64,000 nucleotides of DNA from Serratia quinivorans. GTDB taxonomy: Bacteria > Pseudomonadota > Gammaproteobacteria > Enterobacterales > Enterobacteriaceae. Shown here one piece after another: positions 9,252-20,084 of the stretch. Position numbers and translations under genes: made by a program. The stretch lies in contig UGYN01000002.1 of assembly GCA_900457075.1 (NCBI GenBank), positions 2,542,001 through 2,606,000 of the forward strand. The letters are read 5' to 3'. The notes beneath the pieces are model-generated. The model searched no databases, was not told the DNA's origin, and saw only the letters and a program-made list of their open reading frames with translations. Within the stretch, counting starts at the first letter, position 1. Every line of letters begins with the position of its first letter.

Positions 9252-11966
9252 TTAAGCGCCATATCCCATCATCTTCAGCAGCTGTTGTGCCTGCTGCACT
9301 GCTTCCTGGCGGTGGGCCACACCCAGTTTCTGGTACAGGTTACGAATATGGGTTTTGATGGTGGTGGCGGCCACCGCCAGTTCGCCGGCGATCTGGTCGT
9401 TGCTGTAACCGGAATAAATCAGCCCCAGCACCTGCCATTCGCGCTGTGTCAGCGGACTGGTGCGGATCAGCTCGGGCACCTGTGGATGAGTTAGCAGCTT
9501 ATCGACGAAGTTCTCGTCAAAATGCGCAAACTTATGCCGATGATGCTGGTTGATGTCGCGCAGGATACGTTGGGCGCGGTGGTTTTCCAGCTCCGGCAGC
9601 GTATTGAGCTGGATCAGTTGGCGTAGCTGCTGCGCCATCGCCTCGCCTTCAATGACGAAGTGACTGATAAATCCGGTGCGGCTGGCCAGTGACAGCGCTT
9701 CCATCAGCACCTTTTGTGCGTCACTTTTGCGCTCCATCTGCCAGTAAAGTTGGTTGCTGAGCAGCAGGTTACGGTTCAGATCGCTGACCAGCCGCAGGCG
9801 TCGGGCGTTTTCGTTGAGTTCATCCAATACCACTTCGGCCTCTTCATACTGGCCCAGCATGATTTGTACCCGGGCAATGTTGCGCCACTGGCCCTGCATA
9901 AAGTGGTTATCCGCCATGCCCGGCTTTTCAGTCTGGCGCAGCCATTGGGCAGCGGCGGTAGTATCGCCGGTCATCTGCCAGTGGATCACCCGCGGTTTGT
10001 CGGCGTTGGTCAGCCAGTCGCGATGGTACTGGGTACCGTGCAGCAGCACTTCGCAACGCTGCATGTGCGCATTGGCGTTATCGAGATCGCCACGGGCCAG
10101 AGAGCACTTGGCCAGCATGGCGATGCACTGCAACTGTTGCTGGGGCTGGTAGTTGGCCAGGATTTTCAGACCTTCGCGCGCCGCGTCTTCCGCTTCGTCC
10201 AGCCGCGACCATGACCACAGGATCTGTGAACGGATGCGCAGCAGGAACTCATGCATCGGCAACTGTTCCAGGTGCTGTTCACGTACCAGTTCAAACGCCT
10301 TGTCCTGTGTCTCAAAGGCGGCCTGCAGGAAACCCTGAGCAATCAGAATTTCGCTCTGCTGCAACAGCGCCCACAGCGCATAGTGGTAAGCCTGATGACG
10401 CCGCGCCATCTGCTCGGTTTGCTGCATCATCGGCAGCGCACGGGCCAGTTCGCCCTTGCAGTGGTGGACTTCGCCGGTCACCGAGGTGGCGACAATGCGG
10501 CTGTAATAACTGGAAAGTGGCAGGAACTTCAGCGCCTCTGTCGCCAGGCGTTCGGCTTCTTCCGGTTTACCGGCGTTGATCGCCACCTGTGCGCGCAGGG
10601 CGTCAAATTCGGCCTCCAGGGTGCGATCGACCTCAATTTTTTGATCGCGCATCGCCTGTTCGGCGCGTTCCAGCAGGGTGTTCACTTCGCTGTAGCGGTG
10701 TTGGCTTTGTGCCAACCAGGCCTGCAGCAGCGCCAGTTTGGGATTTTGGATCAGCCGTTCATACGGCAGCGCATTCAGACACTCTTCCAGCAAGGCTAAT
10801 TCGCTGTGATGGAACAGCGACCAGGCGTGCTGCAACAGGATGTCGCGCAGCATGCTGACGTCGCTGGCGGCCAATGCGTGATGAATCGCCTCTGCCGGGT
10901 AACCCAGCGCCAGCCAGCCTTCGGCGGCGGCACGGTGCAAGCCGGGCAGCTCCAGCGCCAGCTCCCATTGGCAGCGTTGACGCAGGAAAGTGGCGAACAG
11001 CGGATGGAAGCAGAACCACTCACCGCTGTCGTCCATACGGTGGATAAATAACCCCTGACGTTCCAGTTCTTCCAGCCGTTGCTGGCCATTGTCTTCGCCG
11101 GTCAGACGCACGATCAGTGCATCATTCATCGAGCGCAGCACCGAACAGCGCAGCAGGAAGGCGCGCGCCTCGGCGTCGACGTGATCCAGCACTTCGTCTA
11201 CCAAATAATCCGACAGATGGCTGGCGTTCAGCCCGGCCAGGCGCTTGGCGGACTGTTGGGCGGAGGAGGTCGACTGCCGGGCGGACAGGGCGATCAACTG
11301 CAGCGCGGTGGCCCAACCTTCAACCTCATCGCACAGGCGGCTGCTGTCTTGCGATTCCATTGGTGACACCAGGCGGCAGTCGAAGAACTGTTTGGCTTCC
11401 TGATGGGTAAAGGCCAGCTGTTGCGTACCCATTTCCAGCAGTTGGTCGCGCACGCGCAAATTAGCAATGCCGAGCGGCGGCAGGGTGCGGGACAGCAGGA
11501 TCAGCGTCAGGTTTTCCGGCTGGTGGCGCAGGAAGAAACGCATGGCTTCATGAATGACATCATTGGTGATCAGGTGATAGTCATCAATCACCAGATACAG
11601 CGGTTGGTGCCAGTCGGAAAGTTCGATAAACAGTTGGGCAAACAGCGCCGACAGGCTGGCGTACTGATGCTTTTGGCTCAGCGCCTCGCTCTTCACGCAG
11701 TGGCCGCCGCTGGCGAGTTGCAGGGCGGCGATCAGATAGCTGGCGAAACGCTCGGGCTGGTTGTCGCTTTCATCCAGCGAATACCAGCCCAAATCTGATT
11801 TGCCGGCCGCCCATTGTGCGACCAGCGTCGTTTTTCCGTATCCCGCAGGGCAATTGACCAATGTCAGGCGATAGTTGGCCGTGCTGGCCAGTTTGGCCAA
11901 CAGGCGATCGCGGATCACGGTATTTTGCAGCCGTACCGGGCGGCTCAGTTTTGATGGGATCAGCAT
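9252..11966 (-). CDS. malT: ATP- and maltotriose-dependent activator of the mal regulon
   Basis: A 904-residue STAND-type regulator, essentially the length of E. coli MalT (901). The N-terminal NB-ARC ATPase has the P-loop [17 protein letters not shown] at about residues 35-51. A long helical-repeat sensor for maltotriose follows. The C-terminal LuxR-type helix-turn-helix is [20 protein letters not shown] followed by [18 protein letters not shown]. It activates malP-malQ, which lie divergently upstream. Confidence 0.97.
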   Translation of the reverse strand: MLIPSKLSRPVRLQNTVIRDRLLAKLASTANYRLTLVNCPAGYGKTTLVAQWAAGKSDLGWYSLDESDNQPERFASYLIAALQLASGGHCVKSEALSQKHQYASLSALFAQLFIELSDWHQPLYLVIDDYHLITNDVIHEAMRFFLRHQPENLTLILLSRTLPPLGIANLRVRDQLLEMGTQQLAFTHQEAKQFFDCRLVSPMESQDSSRLCDEVEGWATALQLIALSARQSTSSAQQSAKRLAGLNASHLSDYLVDEVLDHVDAEARAFLLRCSVLRSMNDALIVRLTGEDNGQQRLEELERQGLFIHRMDDSGEWFCFHPLFATFLRQRCQWELALELPGLHRAAAEGWLALGYPAEAIHHALAASDVSMLRDILLQHAWSLFHHSELALLEECLNALPYERLIQNPKLALLQAWLAQSQHRYSEVNTLLERAEQAMRDQKIEVDRTLEAEFDALRAQVAINAGKPEEAERLATEALKFLPLSSYYSRIVATSVTGEVHHCKGELARALPMMQQTEQMARRHQAYHYALWALLQQSEILIAQGFLQAAFETQDKAFELVREQHLEQLPMHEFLLRIRSQILWSWSRLDEAEDAAREGLKILANYQPQQQLQCIAMLAKCSLARGDLDNANAHMQRCEVLLHGTQYHRDWLTNADKPRVIHWQMTGDTTAAAQWLRQTEKPGMADNHFMQGQWRNIARVQIMLGQYEEAEVVLDELNENARRLRLVSDLNRNLLLSNQLYWQMERKSDAQKVLMEALSLASRTGFISHFVIEGEAMAQQLRQLIQLNTLPELENHRAQRILRDINQHHRHKFAHFDENFVDKLLTHPQVPELIRTSPLTQREWQVLGLIYSGYSNDQIAGELAVAATTIKTHIRNLYQKLGVAHRQEAVQQAQQLLKMMGYGA

Positions 11967-12510
11967 AGTATTCCAGAGTGAAAAGCGCGGTTCCCGCCGC
12001 CGTAGGCCTGCCCGATGGCGTTTTATTCATCGCGACGCCTGCCGGGATCGGAGTGAGGCTAATTATTTTATGGCTCGTAATTAATCCCCCTCCTAACTTC
12101 TGACAACGTTAAACGTATTGCAACAAGGTTCAGCATTGGCTTGGAGTTATATTGCTATTGATCACACTTTTTTACGTTTGCAGGCAAATCCTTGTGGAAT
12201 CGCGGCGTGGTGGCGCGGTTTGGTGACGCAGATGCAGAAAAGCATTTCCGGCTGTGTGCAGCACTATAGCCGCTGCAATAACTATGCTAACGTTATTGAA
12301 CAAGTTTTCACCTTATTCTCGGTGCTCGCTGCCTTCGTCGGTGGGCTTTTTTGCATGATGCAAGGGAGTCAAAAAGTGCCTGAGATCACAATTTTAGCTA
12401 CGCCCCAATCCTCCTCCCCAGCTAATCCCCAGGCGGGATGATGCCTTCACTCTTTCTCCCCGGCACGATAACGGTAATTTGACCCACTTACTGGATAGAG
12501 AGTTTTCCTT
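11967..12510. other. malT-malP divergent intergenic region
   Basis: A 544-base gap with no credible gene. The right-hand third holds MalT boxes and the malP promoter (separate entry). AAAAAGTGCCTGAGATCACAATTTT-like sequence at 12371-12395 has one strong CRP half (TCACAATTT), and GATCACA at 12159-12165 is another partial CRP half. Either could serve CRP control of malT or malP. No terminator or repeat is obvious. Confidence 0.5.
12410..12443 (+). promoter_or_regulatory. MalT boxes upstream of malPQ
   Basis: The reverse complement of 12410-12419 is GGGGAGGAGG, a full match to the MalT box GGGGA(T/G)GAGG. The reverse complement of 12421-12430, GGGGATTAGC, and CGGGATGATG at 12434-12443 match 8 of 10 positions each. 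Three clustered boxes about 70-100 bases before the malP start agree with how MalT-dependent promoters are built. The MalT requirement is inferred from these sites and the adjacent genes. Confidence 0.65.
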
Positions 12511-14917
12511 ATGTCACAGCCTATGCTTAAAAAGGATGCTTTTCTGGCGGCACTGACCCGTCAGTGGCAACAGTTTGGCCTCAGTTCTGCACAACAGATG
12601 ACCCAGCACCAATGGTGGGAAGCAGTCAGCCGCGCACTGGCCGAGCAGCTTGCTGCACAACCGGCTCCGCGTAAAAGCAGTAAGCCGCTGCGCCATGTGA
12701 ACTACATTTCGATGGAGTTTCTGATTGGCCGCCTGACGGCCAACAACCTGATTAACCTGGGCTGGTACGACACCGTCGAACAGGCATTGGCGGAACAGGA
12801 TATCAAGCTGGCGGACCTGCTGGAGCAGGAAACCGATCCGGCGTTGGGCAATGGCGGGCTGGGGCGTCTGGCGGCCTGTTTCCTGGATTCGATGGCCACA
12901 GTGGAACAACCGGCCACCGGCTACGGGCTGAATTACCAGTATGGGTTGTTCCGTCAGTCATTTAGCGGCGGCCAGCAGCAAGAAGCCCCGGACAACTGGC
13001 AGCGCGAAAGCTACCCGTGGTTCCGCCACAATGCGGCGCTGTCGGTGGATGTGGGTATTGGTGGAAAACTGGAGAAACTGGCCGATGGCCGCGAGCTGTG
13101 GCGCCCTGAGTTTACCCTGCGCGGTGAAGCCTGGGATCTGCCGGTGCTGGGCTTCCGTAATGGCGTGACCCAGCCGCTACGTCTGTGGCAGGCCACCCAT
13201 CAGCATCCGTTTGATCTGAGCGATTTCAACGATGGCAAATTCCTGCAGGCGGAGAAGCAGGGCGTGGAAGCCGCCAAGCTGACCAAGGTGCTGTATCCGA
13301 ATGACAACCACCAGGCGGGCAAGCGCCTGCGCCTGATGCAGCAATACTTCCAGTGTGCCTGTTCGGTGGCGGATATTCTGCGTAAGCACCATCTGGCGGG
13401 CCGCAAGATTGAAGACCTGCCGAAGTACGAAGTGATCCAGCTGAACGATACTCACCCGACCATCGCCATTCCGGAAATGCTGCGCATTCTGCTCGATGAG
13501 CACCAGTTGGACTGGGAGGCCGCCTGGGCTATTACCAGCAAAACCTTCGCCTACACCAACCATACCCTGATGCCGGAAGCGCTGGAGTGCTGGGATGAGA
13601 AGCTGGTGCGCAGCCTGCTGCCGCGTCATTTCTCCATCATCAAACAGATCAACGCCAACTTCAAAAAGCTGGTGGATAAACACTGGCCGGGCGACGACGC
13701 GGTGTGGGCCAAGCTGGCAGTGCATCATGATAAACAGGTGCGGATGGCAAACCTGTGCGTGGTCAGCGGCTTTGCGGTCAACGGCGTGGCACAGTTGCAC
13801 TCCGATCTGGTGGTGAAGGATCTGTTCCCGGAATACCACCAATTGTGGCCCAACAAATTCCATAACGTCACCAACGGCATTACGCCACGCCGCTGGTTGA
13901 AGCAGTGTAACCCGGCGCTGTCAGGGCTGATTGATGAAACGCTGAAGGTGGAGTGGGCCAACGATCTCGACGCCCTGAAAGGGCTGGAGAAATACGCCGA
14001 TGATGCGGCGTTCCGTCAGCGTTATCAGCAAATTAAGCGCGATAACAAAGTCGTGTTGGCAAACTATGTGCACGACGTGATGGGGCTGACGCTCAATCCG
14101 GACGCGATTTTCGACGTGCAAATCAAACGCCTGCACGAATACAAACGCCAGCATTTGAACCTGCTGCACATTCTGTCGCTGTATCGCCAACTGCGCGATA
14201 ACCCGCAGTTGGATATCGTGCCGCGGGTATTCCTGTTCGGCGCCAAAGCGGCACCGGGTTACTACCTGGCCAAGAACATCATTTACGCGATCAACCAGGC
14301 GGCGGAAAAGATCAACAACGATCCGCTGGTGAAGGATCGACTGAAAGTGGCGTTTATCCCTGACTACCGCGTGTCTGTCGCTGAACTGATGATCCCGGCG
14401 GCGGATATTTCCGAGCAGATCTCGACCGCAGGCAAAGAGGCTTCCGGTACCGGCAATATGAAGCTGGCGTTGAACGGCGCGCTGACCGTCGGCACCCTGG
14501 ACGGCGCCAACGTGGAAATCGCCGAGCAGGTGGGTGAAGACAATATCTTTATCTTCGGTAACACCGTGGATCAGGTGAAGGCGCTGCTGGCGAAAGGCTA
14601 TGACCCGCTCAGCTATCGCAAGAAAGACAAGCACCTGAAGGCGATCCTGGACGAACTGGCGAGCGGCGCATTCAGCCACGGCGACAAGCATGCTTTCGAC
14701 ATGATGCTGCACAGCTTGCTGGAAGGTGGCGATCCTTATTTGGTGCTGGCGGACTTTTGCTTCTTATTGCAAAGCTCAACAGCAGGTAGATGAACTCTAT
14801 CGTGACCGTGATGAGTGGACGCGCCGTACTATTCTTAACACCGCGCGGGTCGGTATGTTCAGTTCGGATCGCTCGATCCGCGACTACCAACAGCGTATCT
14901 GGCAAGCCAAACGTTAA
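12511..14917 (+). CDS. malP: Maltodextrin phosphorylase, frame break near the C-terminus
   Basis: A GT35 PLP-dependent phosphorylase that splits glucose-1-phosphate from maltodextrins. The first ~748 residues ([20 protein letters not shown] onward) are intact, including [28 protein letters not shown] and the PLP-site segment [20 protein letters not shown]. At the T4 run 14755-14758 the frame slips and would stop at 14793. One frame over the expected C-terminus continues as [18 protein letters not shown] to RIWQAKR, ending at 14917. Removing one T restores the family length of about 800. Inferred assembly error. It is the paralogue of glgP in this window and is followed by malQ after 9 bases. 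Confidence 0.93.
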
Positions 14918-14926
14918 GGAGAGCGA

Positions 14927-17018
14927 ATGGATCGCAAGGTCATCGATCAGGCGGCAGCTCAGGCGGGTATCGCTGCCGATTATATTAATGCCCTACGGTC
15001 AACAGCAGGCGATCGCTGAGGACACCAAGCGCCGACTGCTGGGCGCCATGGGGCGCAGCACGACCCCGCAGGAGGCCGCAGTACTGCCACTACCGGCGGT
15101 GAAGGTCTTCTATCAGGGGGCGCCGGTGGCGTTGCCGCTGGCAGGGAGCGGCGAGTATCTGTGGACGCTGCAGCGCGAAGACGGTGGCCAGCAACAGGGG
15201 CGCGCCAGTGCGCGTAAAACCTTTACCCTGCCGGTTGAGTTACCTCCGGGTTATCACCAACTGACTCTGAAACAGGGCGAGCAGCAGTGGCAGTGCCGGC
15301 TGATCGTGGCACCGAAACGCTGCTATGAACCGGATGCCTTGCTGACCGGAAAGAAGTTGTGGGGCGCTTGCGTCCAGCTTTATACCCTGCGATCCGACAG
15401 TAACTGGGGCATCGGTGACTTTGGCGATCTGCGCCAGATGGTGGAGCAGGTCGGTGAAAGGGGCGGTGCTTTCGTTGGACTGAACCCGATCCATGCGCTG
15501 TATCCTGCCAACCCGGAAAGCGCCAGCCCGTACAGCCCGTCATCGCGCCGCTGGCTGAACGTGATTTATATCGATGTGAACGCGGTGGAAGATTTCCAGC
15601 GCAACGAGGCCGCGCAGCGATGGTGGTTGAAACCGGCCACGCAAAAGAAACTGGCCGCCGCGCGCAGCAGCGAACTGGTGGATTACAGCACGGTGACGCA
15701 GCTTAAGCTGGCGGCGTTGACGCTGGCGTTCCCGCAGTTCCAGGCGCGCAAAGCGGGTGACGAGCAGCGTCAGGCATTTGAGCAGTTTGTTCTCGACGGT
15801 GGTGACAGCCTGTATCAGCAGGCGGCCTTTGATGCGCTGCATGCCCATTTGGCAGCCGTTGACAGCAGCCTGTGGGGCTGGCCGGCCTGGCCTGAACAAT
15901 ATCAACAGGGCGGCAGCGCTGCGGTGCAGCAATTTTGTCAGCAGCAGCAGGATCAGGTGCAGTTTTACCTGTGGCTGCAGTGGCTGGCCGCCAGCCAGTT
16001 CGCCGATTGTTTCCGCCTGAGTCAGCAACAGCAGATGCCGATTGGCCTGTACCGGGATTTAGCGGTCGGCGTGGCAGAAGGGGGCGCGGAAACCTGGTGC
16101 GAGCGCGATCTTTATTGTCTGAAAGCCTCGGTGGGGGCGCCGCCGGACATTCTGGGGCCGCTCGGACAAAACTGGGGCCTGCCGCCGATGGACCCGCATG
16201 TGATGGCGGCGCGCGGCTACCAGCCGTTTATCGATCTGCTGCGTGCCAATATGACCAGCTGCGGCGCGCTGCGCATTGATCATGTGATGGCGTTACTGCG
16301 CCTGTGGTGGATCCCCTACGGTGAAACTGCGGTTCACGGTGCCTATGTGAAATACCCGGTGGATGACCTGTTGGCGGTGCTGGCGCTGGAAAGCCAACGC
16401 CACCGCTGTATGGTGATTGGCGAAGACCTCGGTACCGTTCCGGTTGAGATTGTCGCGAAGTTGCGCGACAGCGGGGTCTATTCCTATAAGGTGCTGTATT
16501 TCGAACGTGACGGTGAGAACCATTTCCGCGCGCCGCAGGCCTATCCGGTGCAGGCCATGGCGACCATTACCACGCACGATCTGCCGACGCTGCGCGGCTA
16601 TTGGCAAAGTGGTGACCTGCAGTTGGGCAACCAACTGGGGTTGTATCCGGATGCGGAGATCCTCAAAGGGCTGTTTGCCGACCGCGAACGTGCCAAGCAG
16701 GGGTTGCTGGACGGGCTGCACCACTATGGTTGTGTGCCGCAGAAGGTGGGCAAAAAGGCGGCGTTGTTGAATATGAGCCCGCTGCTTAACCGGGGCTTGC
16801 AGCGTTACGTTGCCGACAGCGCCAGCGCGTTGCTGGGTCTGCAGCCGGAAGACTGGCTGGACATGGCGGATCCGGTCAATATTCCCGGTACCAGCAGTCA
16901 GTACCCTAACTGGCGGCGTAAATTGACCCAAACGCTGGAGGAGATGTTTGCCGACCAACAGGTCAACCGCTTACTGAAGGATTTGGACAAGCGGCGGCGT
17001 AAGGTATCGGTAGGGTAA
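14927..17018 (+). CDS. malQ: 4-alpha-glucanotransferase (amylomaltase), frame break near the N-terminus
   Basis: Transfers maltosyl and longer dextrinyl groups between maltodextrins (GH77). The start is the ATG at 14927, preceded by AAGGAG: MDRKVIDQAAAQAGIAADYI is a normal MalQ N-terminus. At CCC 14991-14993 the frame breaks after about 22 codons, and the rest of the protein (GQQQAIAEDTKRRLLGAMGR to the stop) is one frame over. Deleting one C joins them. An apparent continuous frame reaching back to 14790 is spurious: its first ~45 residues are malP C-terminus read out of frame. Conserved catalytic regions include LRIDHVMALLRLWWIP, VIGEDLGTVP and THDLPTLRGYW. Repaired length is about 696 residues. 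Confidence 0.93.
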
Positions 17019-17025
17019 TTGAGTT

Positions 17026-17067
17026 AAAAATGCCGGATTGGGTAAACCGAATCCGGCATTTTTTTAT
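17026..17067 (+). terminator. Terminator after malQ
   Basis: AAAAATGCCGGATT and AATCCGGCATTTTT are perfect inverted repeats around a 10-base loop, ending in a run of seven T residues. It lies 8 bases after the malQ stop, and could also stop nfuA transcripts coming from the right. Confidence 0.9.
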
Positions 17068-17100
17068 CCGCTGTGGGGCATGTTGCCCTGGAACAGGGGA

Positions 17101-17676
17101 TTAATAATAGGAGTGCTCACCGCGCTGGTGCTCGGTCAAATCGCGCACGCCTTTCAGTTCTGGGAACTTCTGCAGCAGCTCTTTCTCGATGCCTTCCTTC
17201 AGGGTCACATCGACCATGGAACAACCGTTACAGCCGCCACCGAACTGCAGGATCGCCAGGCTGTCATCAGTGATTTCCATCAGCGTCACACGGCCACCGT
17301 GGCCTGCCAGCTGTGGGTTGATCTGTGACTGCAGTACGTATTCAACACGCTCCATCAGCGGTGCGTTGTCGTCCACTTTGCGCATTTTGGCGTTTGGCGC
17401 TTTGAGCGTCAGCTGCGAGCCCAGTTGGTCGGTGACGAAGTCAATTTCGGCATCGTCCAGATAAGGTTTGCTCAGTTCGTCGATATAGGCGGACAGTTTT
17501 TCGAACTTCAGCTCGGTGTCTGTTGCTTCAACCGCGTCCGGCGGGCAATAAGAGACACCGCATTCGGCCGTAGGCGTACCCGGGTTGATCACGAATACGC
17601 GGATTTGGGTGCCTTCCTCTTGATTTGCCAGCAGTTTGGCAAAGTGTTCCTGTGCAGTATCTGTTATACGAATCAT
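17101..17676 (-). CDS. nfuA: Fe-S biogenesis protein NfuA
   Basis: A 191-residue protein, same length as E. coli NfuA. It carries and delivers 4Fe-4S clusters, especially under oxidative stress or iron starvation. The N-terminal half is a degenerate A-type scaffold domain; the C-terminal Nfu domain ends with the cluster-binding CxxC in [16 protein letters not shown]. It is adjacent to gntX, as in E. coli. The nearby feo iron operon gives a related theme but is not in the same transcript. Confidence 0.97.
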   Translation of the reverse strand: MIRITDTAQEHFAKLLANQEEGTQIRVFVINPGTPTAECGVSYCPPDAVEATDTELKFEKLSAYIDELSKPYLDDAEIDFVTDQLGSQLTLKAPNAKMRKVDDNAPLMERVEYVLQSQINPQLAGHGGRVTLMEITDDSLAILQFGGGCNGCSMVDVTLKEGIEKELLQKFPELKGVRDLTEHQRGEHSYY

Positions 17677-17743
17677 GGCATTAGCTCGTTAGTTCAAATA
17701 GTTGACTTCTATACTAGGTTATAATACGCCCATTGCCGTGGCA

Positions 17744-18427
17744 CTACAACGTGCGGCAAACGCACCAAATCTGTATTGATGCCACGCCCTGCCGCTGCAA
17801 CAACCTGGCAATTTCCGCCACCGTGCTGCCCGTCGTGACTACATCGTCCAGCAGGGCGATGTGTCGGCCCTCGAGGGATTCATGGCAACGAAATGCTCCG
17901 CGCAGATTACGCCGCCGCATGCGGGCCGGCAACCCCTGCTGTGGGGCGGTTTTGCGTACCCGGCTCAGTGCGGCGGGGCGGTAGTCGCAGCCCAACCAGT
18001 AGGCCAGCGGTCGTGCCAGCAGGCTGCTCTGGTTATAGCCGCGTCGCCAGCAACGTTTTGCCTGCAAGGGTACCGCTAAAATCACATCGGGTCTGTTCAA
18101 ATACTGCTCTCGATGCGCTTGTTGCCAGTTTAGCAAAATTAGCCGAGCCAGCAGCGGCGCCAGCTCCGGCGTATGCTGAAACTTGAATTTTTTGATTAGC
18201 TGACGCAATGGGGCCTGATAATCGCTGACGAACACCAGTGCCTGCCAGGGGGGCGGTTGCTGCAGGCAGCGGCCACAGGGTAATGCGGTATCGCCGGCGG
18301 GCAGGCCGCAGCGGGGGCAGCATAAGGGCTTGGTCGGCAGGTGGCGCAGGCAATAGCTGCAAATGCCATGATGGCTGAGGCGTAATGGCTGTCGGCATAG
18401 CCAACAGCGGCTGTAGATTGATAGCAT
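17744..18427 (-). CDS. gntX: ComF/GntX family phosphoribosyltransferase-like protein
   Basis: About 227 residues from the ATG at 18427 (MLSIYSRCWLCRQPLRLSHH). The N-terminus has zinc-binding CxxC pairs (CWLC, CSYC, CPRCG). The C-terminal phosphoribosyltransferase-like domain has the PRPP-loop segment HIALLDDVVTTGSTVAEIAR. An upstream extension to 18769 overlaps bioH and is rejected. GntX/ComF proteins are linked to DNA uptake: ComF is required for transformation in Haemophilus. The window also has hofMNOPQ, another competence-type locus. Divergent from bioH with only 42 bases between starts. Confidence 0.93.
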   Translation of the reverse strand: MLSIYSRCWLCRQPLRLSHHGICSYCLRHLPTKPLCCPRCGLPAGDTALPCGRCLQQPPPWQALVFVSDYQAPLRQLIKKFKFQHTPELAPLLARLILLNWQQAHREQYLNRPDVILAVPLQAKRCWRRGYNQSSLLARPLAYWLGCDYRPAALSRVRKTAPQQGLPARMRRRNLRGAFRCHESLEGRHIALLDDVVTTGSTVAEIARLLQRQGVASIQIWCVCRTL

Positions 18428-18469
18428 AGCCGTCCTCCCTGACGGATGAGAATGAAAGGACAATAACCG

Positions 18470-19264
18470 ATGACAGCGTTGTACTGGCAAACAATAGGTG
18501 AAGGCGATCGCGATCTTGTGCTGCTGCACGGCTGGGGGCTGAACGCGGAAGTATGGAGTTGCATGCTTGAGCGGCTGACGCCGCATTTTCGTCTGCATCT
18601 GGTCGATCTGCCGGGTTATGGCCGCAGCCAGGGATTTGCTGCCATGTCGCTTGAGCAAATGGCGGAAATTGTGTTGGACGCCGCGCCGGCGCAGGCCTGG
18701 TGGTTGGGTTGGTCGCTCGGTGGGTTGGTGGCCAGCCAGATTGCGTTGACGCAGCCACAACGGGTGCATGGGTTGATTACCGTGGCCTCTTCACCCTGTT
18801 TTGCGGCGCAGGATGATTGGCCGGGGATCCGCCCGGAGGTGCTGAGTGGTTTTCAGCATCAGCTGAGCCAGGATTTCCAGCGCACCGTAGAGCGTTTTCT
18901 GGCATTACAAACGTTGGGCACGGAAAGTGCGCGGCAGGACGCCCGTTTGCTGAAATCGGTGGTGCTTAACCAGCCGATGCCGAGCGTTGAAATACTGAAC
19001 GGCGGGCTTGAGATACTGCGGACCGCTGACCTCCGTCAGTCTTTGGCGGGGTTGTCACTGCCACTGTTGCGGATTTACGGTTATCTGGACGGATTAGTGC
19101 CGCGTAAGGTCGCCGGATTGCTCGACGTCAGTTGGCCGCACTCGTCATCAATCATCATTGCGAAAGCGGCTCATGCGCCATTCATTTCCCAGCCTGATGA
19201 ATTTGCAGAAATTATTGGCACTTTTGTGGCCGAAAATGGGATCTGCCGCCAAAACGCACAATAA
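18470..19264 (+). CDS. bioH: Pimeloyl-ACP methyl ester carboxylesterase
   Basis: A 264-residue alpha/beta hydrolase that demethylates pimeloyl-ACP methyl ester, completing pimelate synthesis for biotin. The N-terminal [20 protein letters not shown] has the oxyanion HGWG, the nucleophile elbow is GWSLGG (Ser near residue 82), and the catalytic His is in [11 protein letters not shown] near the C-terminus. Slightly longer than E. coli BioH (256). ATG at 18470 follows GAAAGGA. The gntX-bioH divergent arrangement matches E. coli. Confidence 0.95.
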
Positions 19265-19508
19265 AGCGCTAAAAAAAGAGCGGTTTAGTGGATAAAAAAT
19301 AAAGCTGTCCGATACTTAAGGGGGTAACTGCGTTGGTTGAAAATGAAAAAATCGCCCATGGTTTTTTCACTTTGGCGTTTCGTCTCTGGGAAACGGCTCT
19401 CGTCAGGGAAAGCAACGAGGTCAGCAGATGTCACGGCAACTGGTGTTATGACGCATTTACTCTGGACAGCTTTCATAATAAATAAACTATCCATTGAGAG
19501 GTAATGTA

Positions 19509-19790
19509 ATGAAATCTTTGAAAATGATTATTGCCGCGTTAGTTGTAGGTTCAGTGTCTTTCAGCACCATGGCAGCCACCCTGCTGACCAAGGAAGATCT
19601 GGCCAAGAATCCGGGTAAATACGAGAAAGTGGGTTCGGTGTCTACTACCGCACAGACCACGTCGCCAATGGATGCAAAAGAAGAACTGTCCAAACTGGCT
19701 GATGAGAAAGGCGGTCAGTATTATGTGATCATTGCTGGCCGTGAACACGGTAAATTCAGCGCTACTGCTGACGTGTATAAAGACAAATAA
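19509..19790 (+). CDS. DUF1471 (YhcN/BhsA-type) periplasmic stress protein
   Basis: A 93-residue protein from the ATG at 19509, chosen because GAGAGGT lies just upstream and MKSLKMIIAALVVGSVSFST is a clean signal peptide, cleaved after MAA. The mature part contains the DUF1471 core KVGSVSTTAQTTSPMDAKEE and ends GQYYVIIAGREHGKFSATAD. Family members are small periplasmic proteins induced by acid, oxidative or biofilm-related stress. It is monocistronic: 240 bases of non-coding sequence precede it and feoC converges from the other side. Which paralogue it is cannot be settled from the window. Confidence 0.88.
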   Translation: MKSLKMIIAALVVGSVSFSTMAATLLTKEDLAKNPGKYEKVGSVSTTAQTTSPMDAKEELSKLADEKGGQYYVIIAGREHGKFSATADVYKDK

Positions 19791-19844
19791 TAACGATTGA
19801 ATCAGTTAAGTTGGGGCGTGCTTTGTGCTGCGCCCCAACCTCCA

Positions 19845-20084
19845 TTACTTCAAACGATACACCACGGTACTGCTGCACTTCTGGCCCTCAGGGCAACTTT
19901 TGCAACTGCCGCTCAGGCAGGCGCTGTTATCCTGCTCGATTCGCTCCACTTTCCCCATCGCGATTAAACGCTCCAGCATGGCCTGCACTAACGGCAGCGG
20001 GGCGGCCAACTGACGGCTGAGTTGCAGCGCCTGCACGTTTCCGTGCAGCGCCAAGGCATCGCGGATCTGCAACAGGCCGGCCAT
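19845..20084 (-). CDS. feoC: FeoC, small Fe-S winged-helix regulator of ferrous iron uptake
   Basis: 79 residues from the ATG at 20084, which overlaps the feoB stop as ATGA and agrees with the family start (MAGLLQIRDALALHGN). An upstream extension inside feoB is unlikely. The N-terminal half is a small winged helix; the C-terminal half has CLSGSCKSCPEGQKC, the four-cysteine cluster that binds an oxygen-sensitive Fe-S centre in Klebsiella FeoC. In Salmonella FeoC protects FeoB from proteolysis. Last gene of feoABC. Confidence 0.93.
   Translation of the reverse strand: MAGLLQIRDALALHGNVQALQLSRQLAAPLPLVQAMLERLIAMGKVERIEQDNSACLSGSCKSCPEGQKCSSTVVYRLK

Noticed and set aside
14790..14926. N-terminal extension of malQ
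   Set aside because: These codons are the malP C-terminus read out of frame and appear only because of the two frame breaks.
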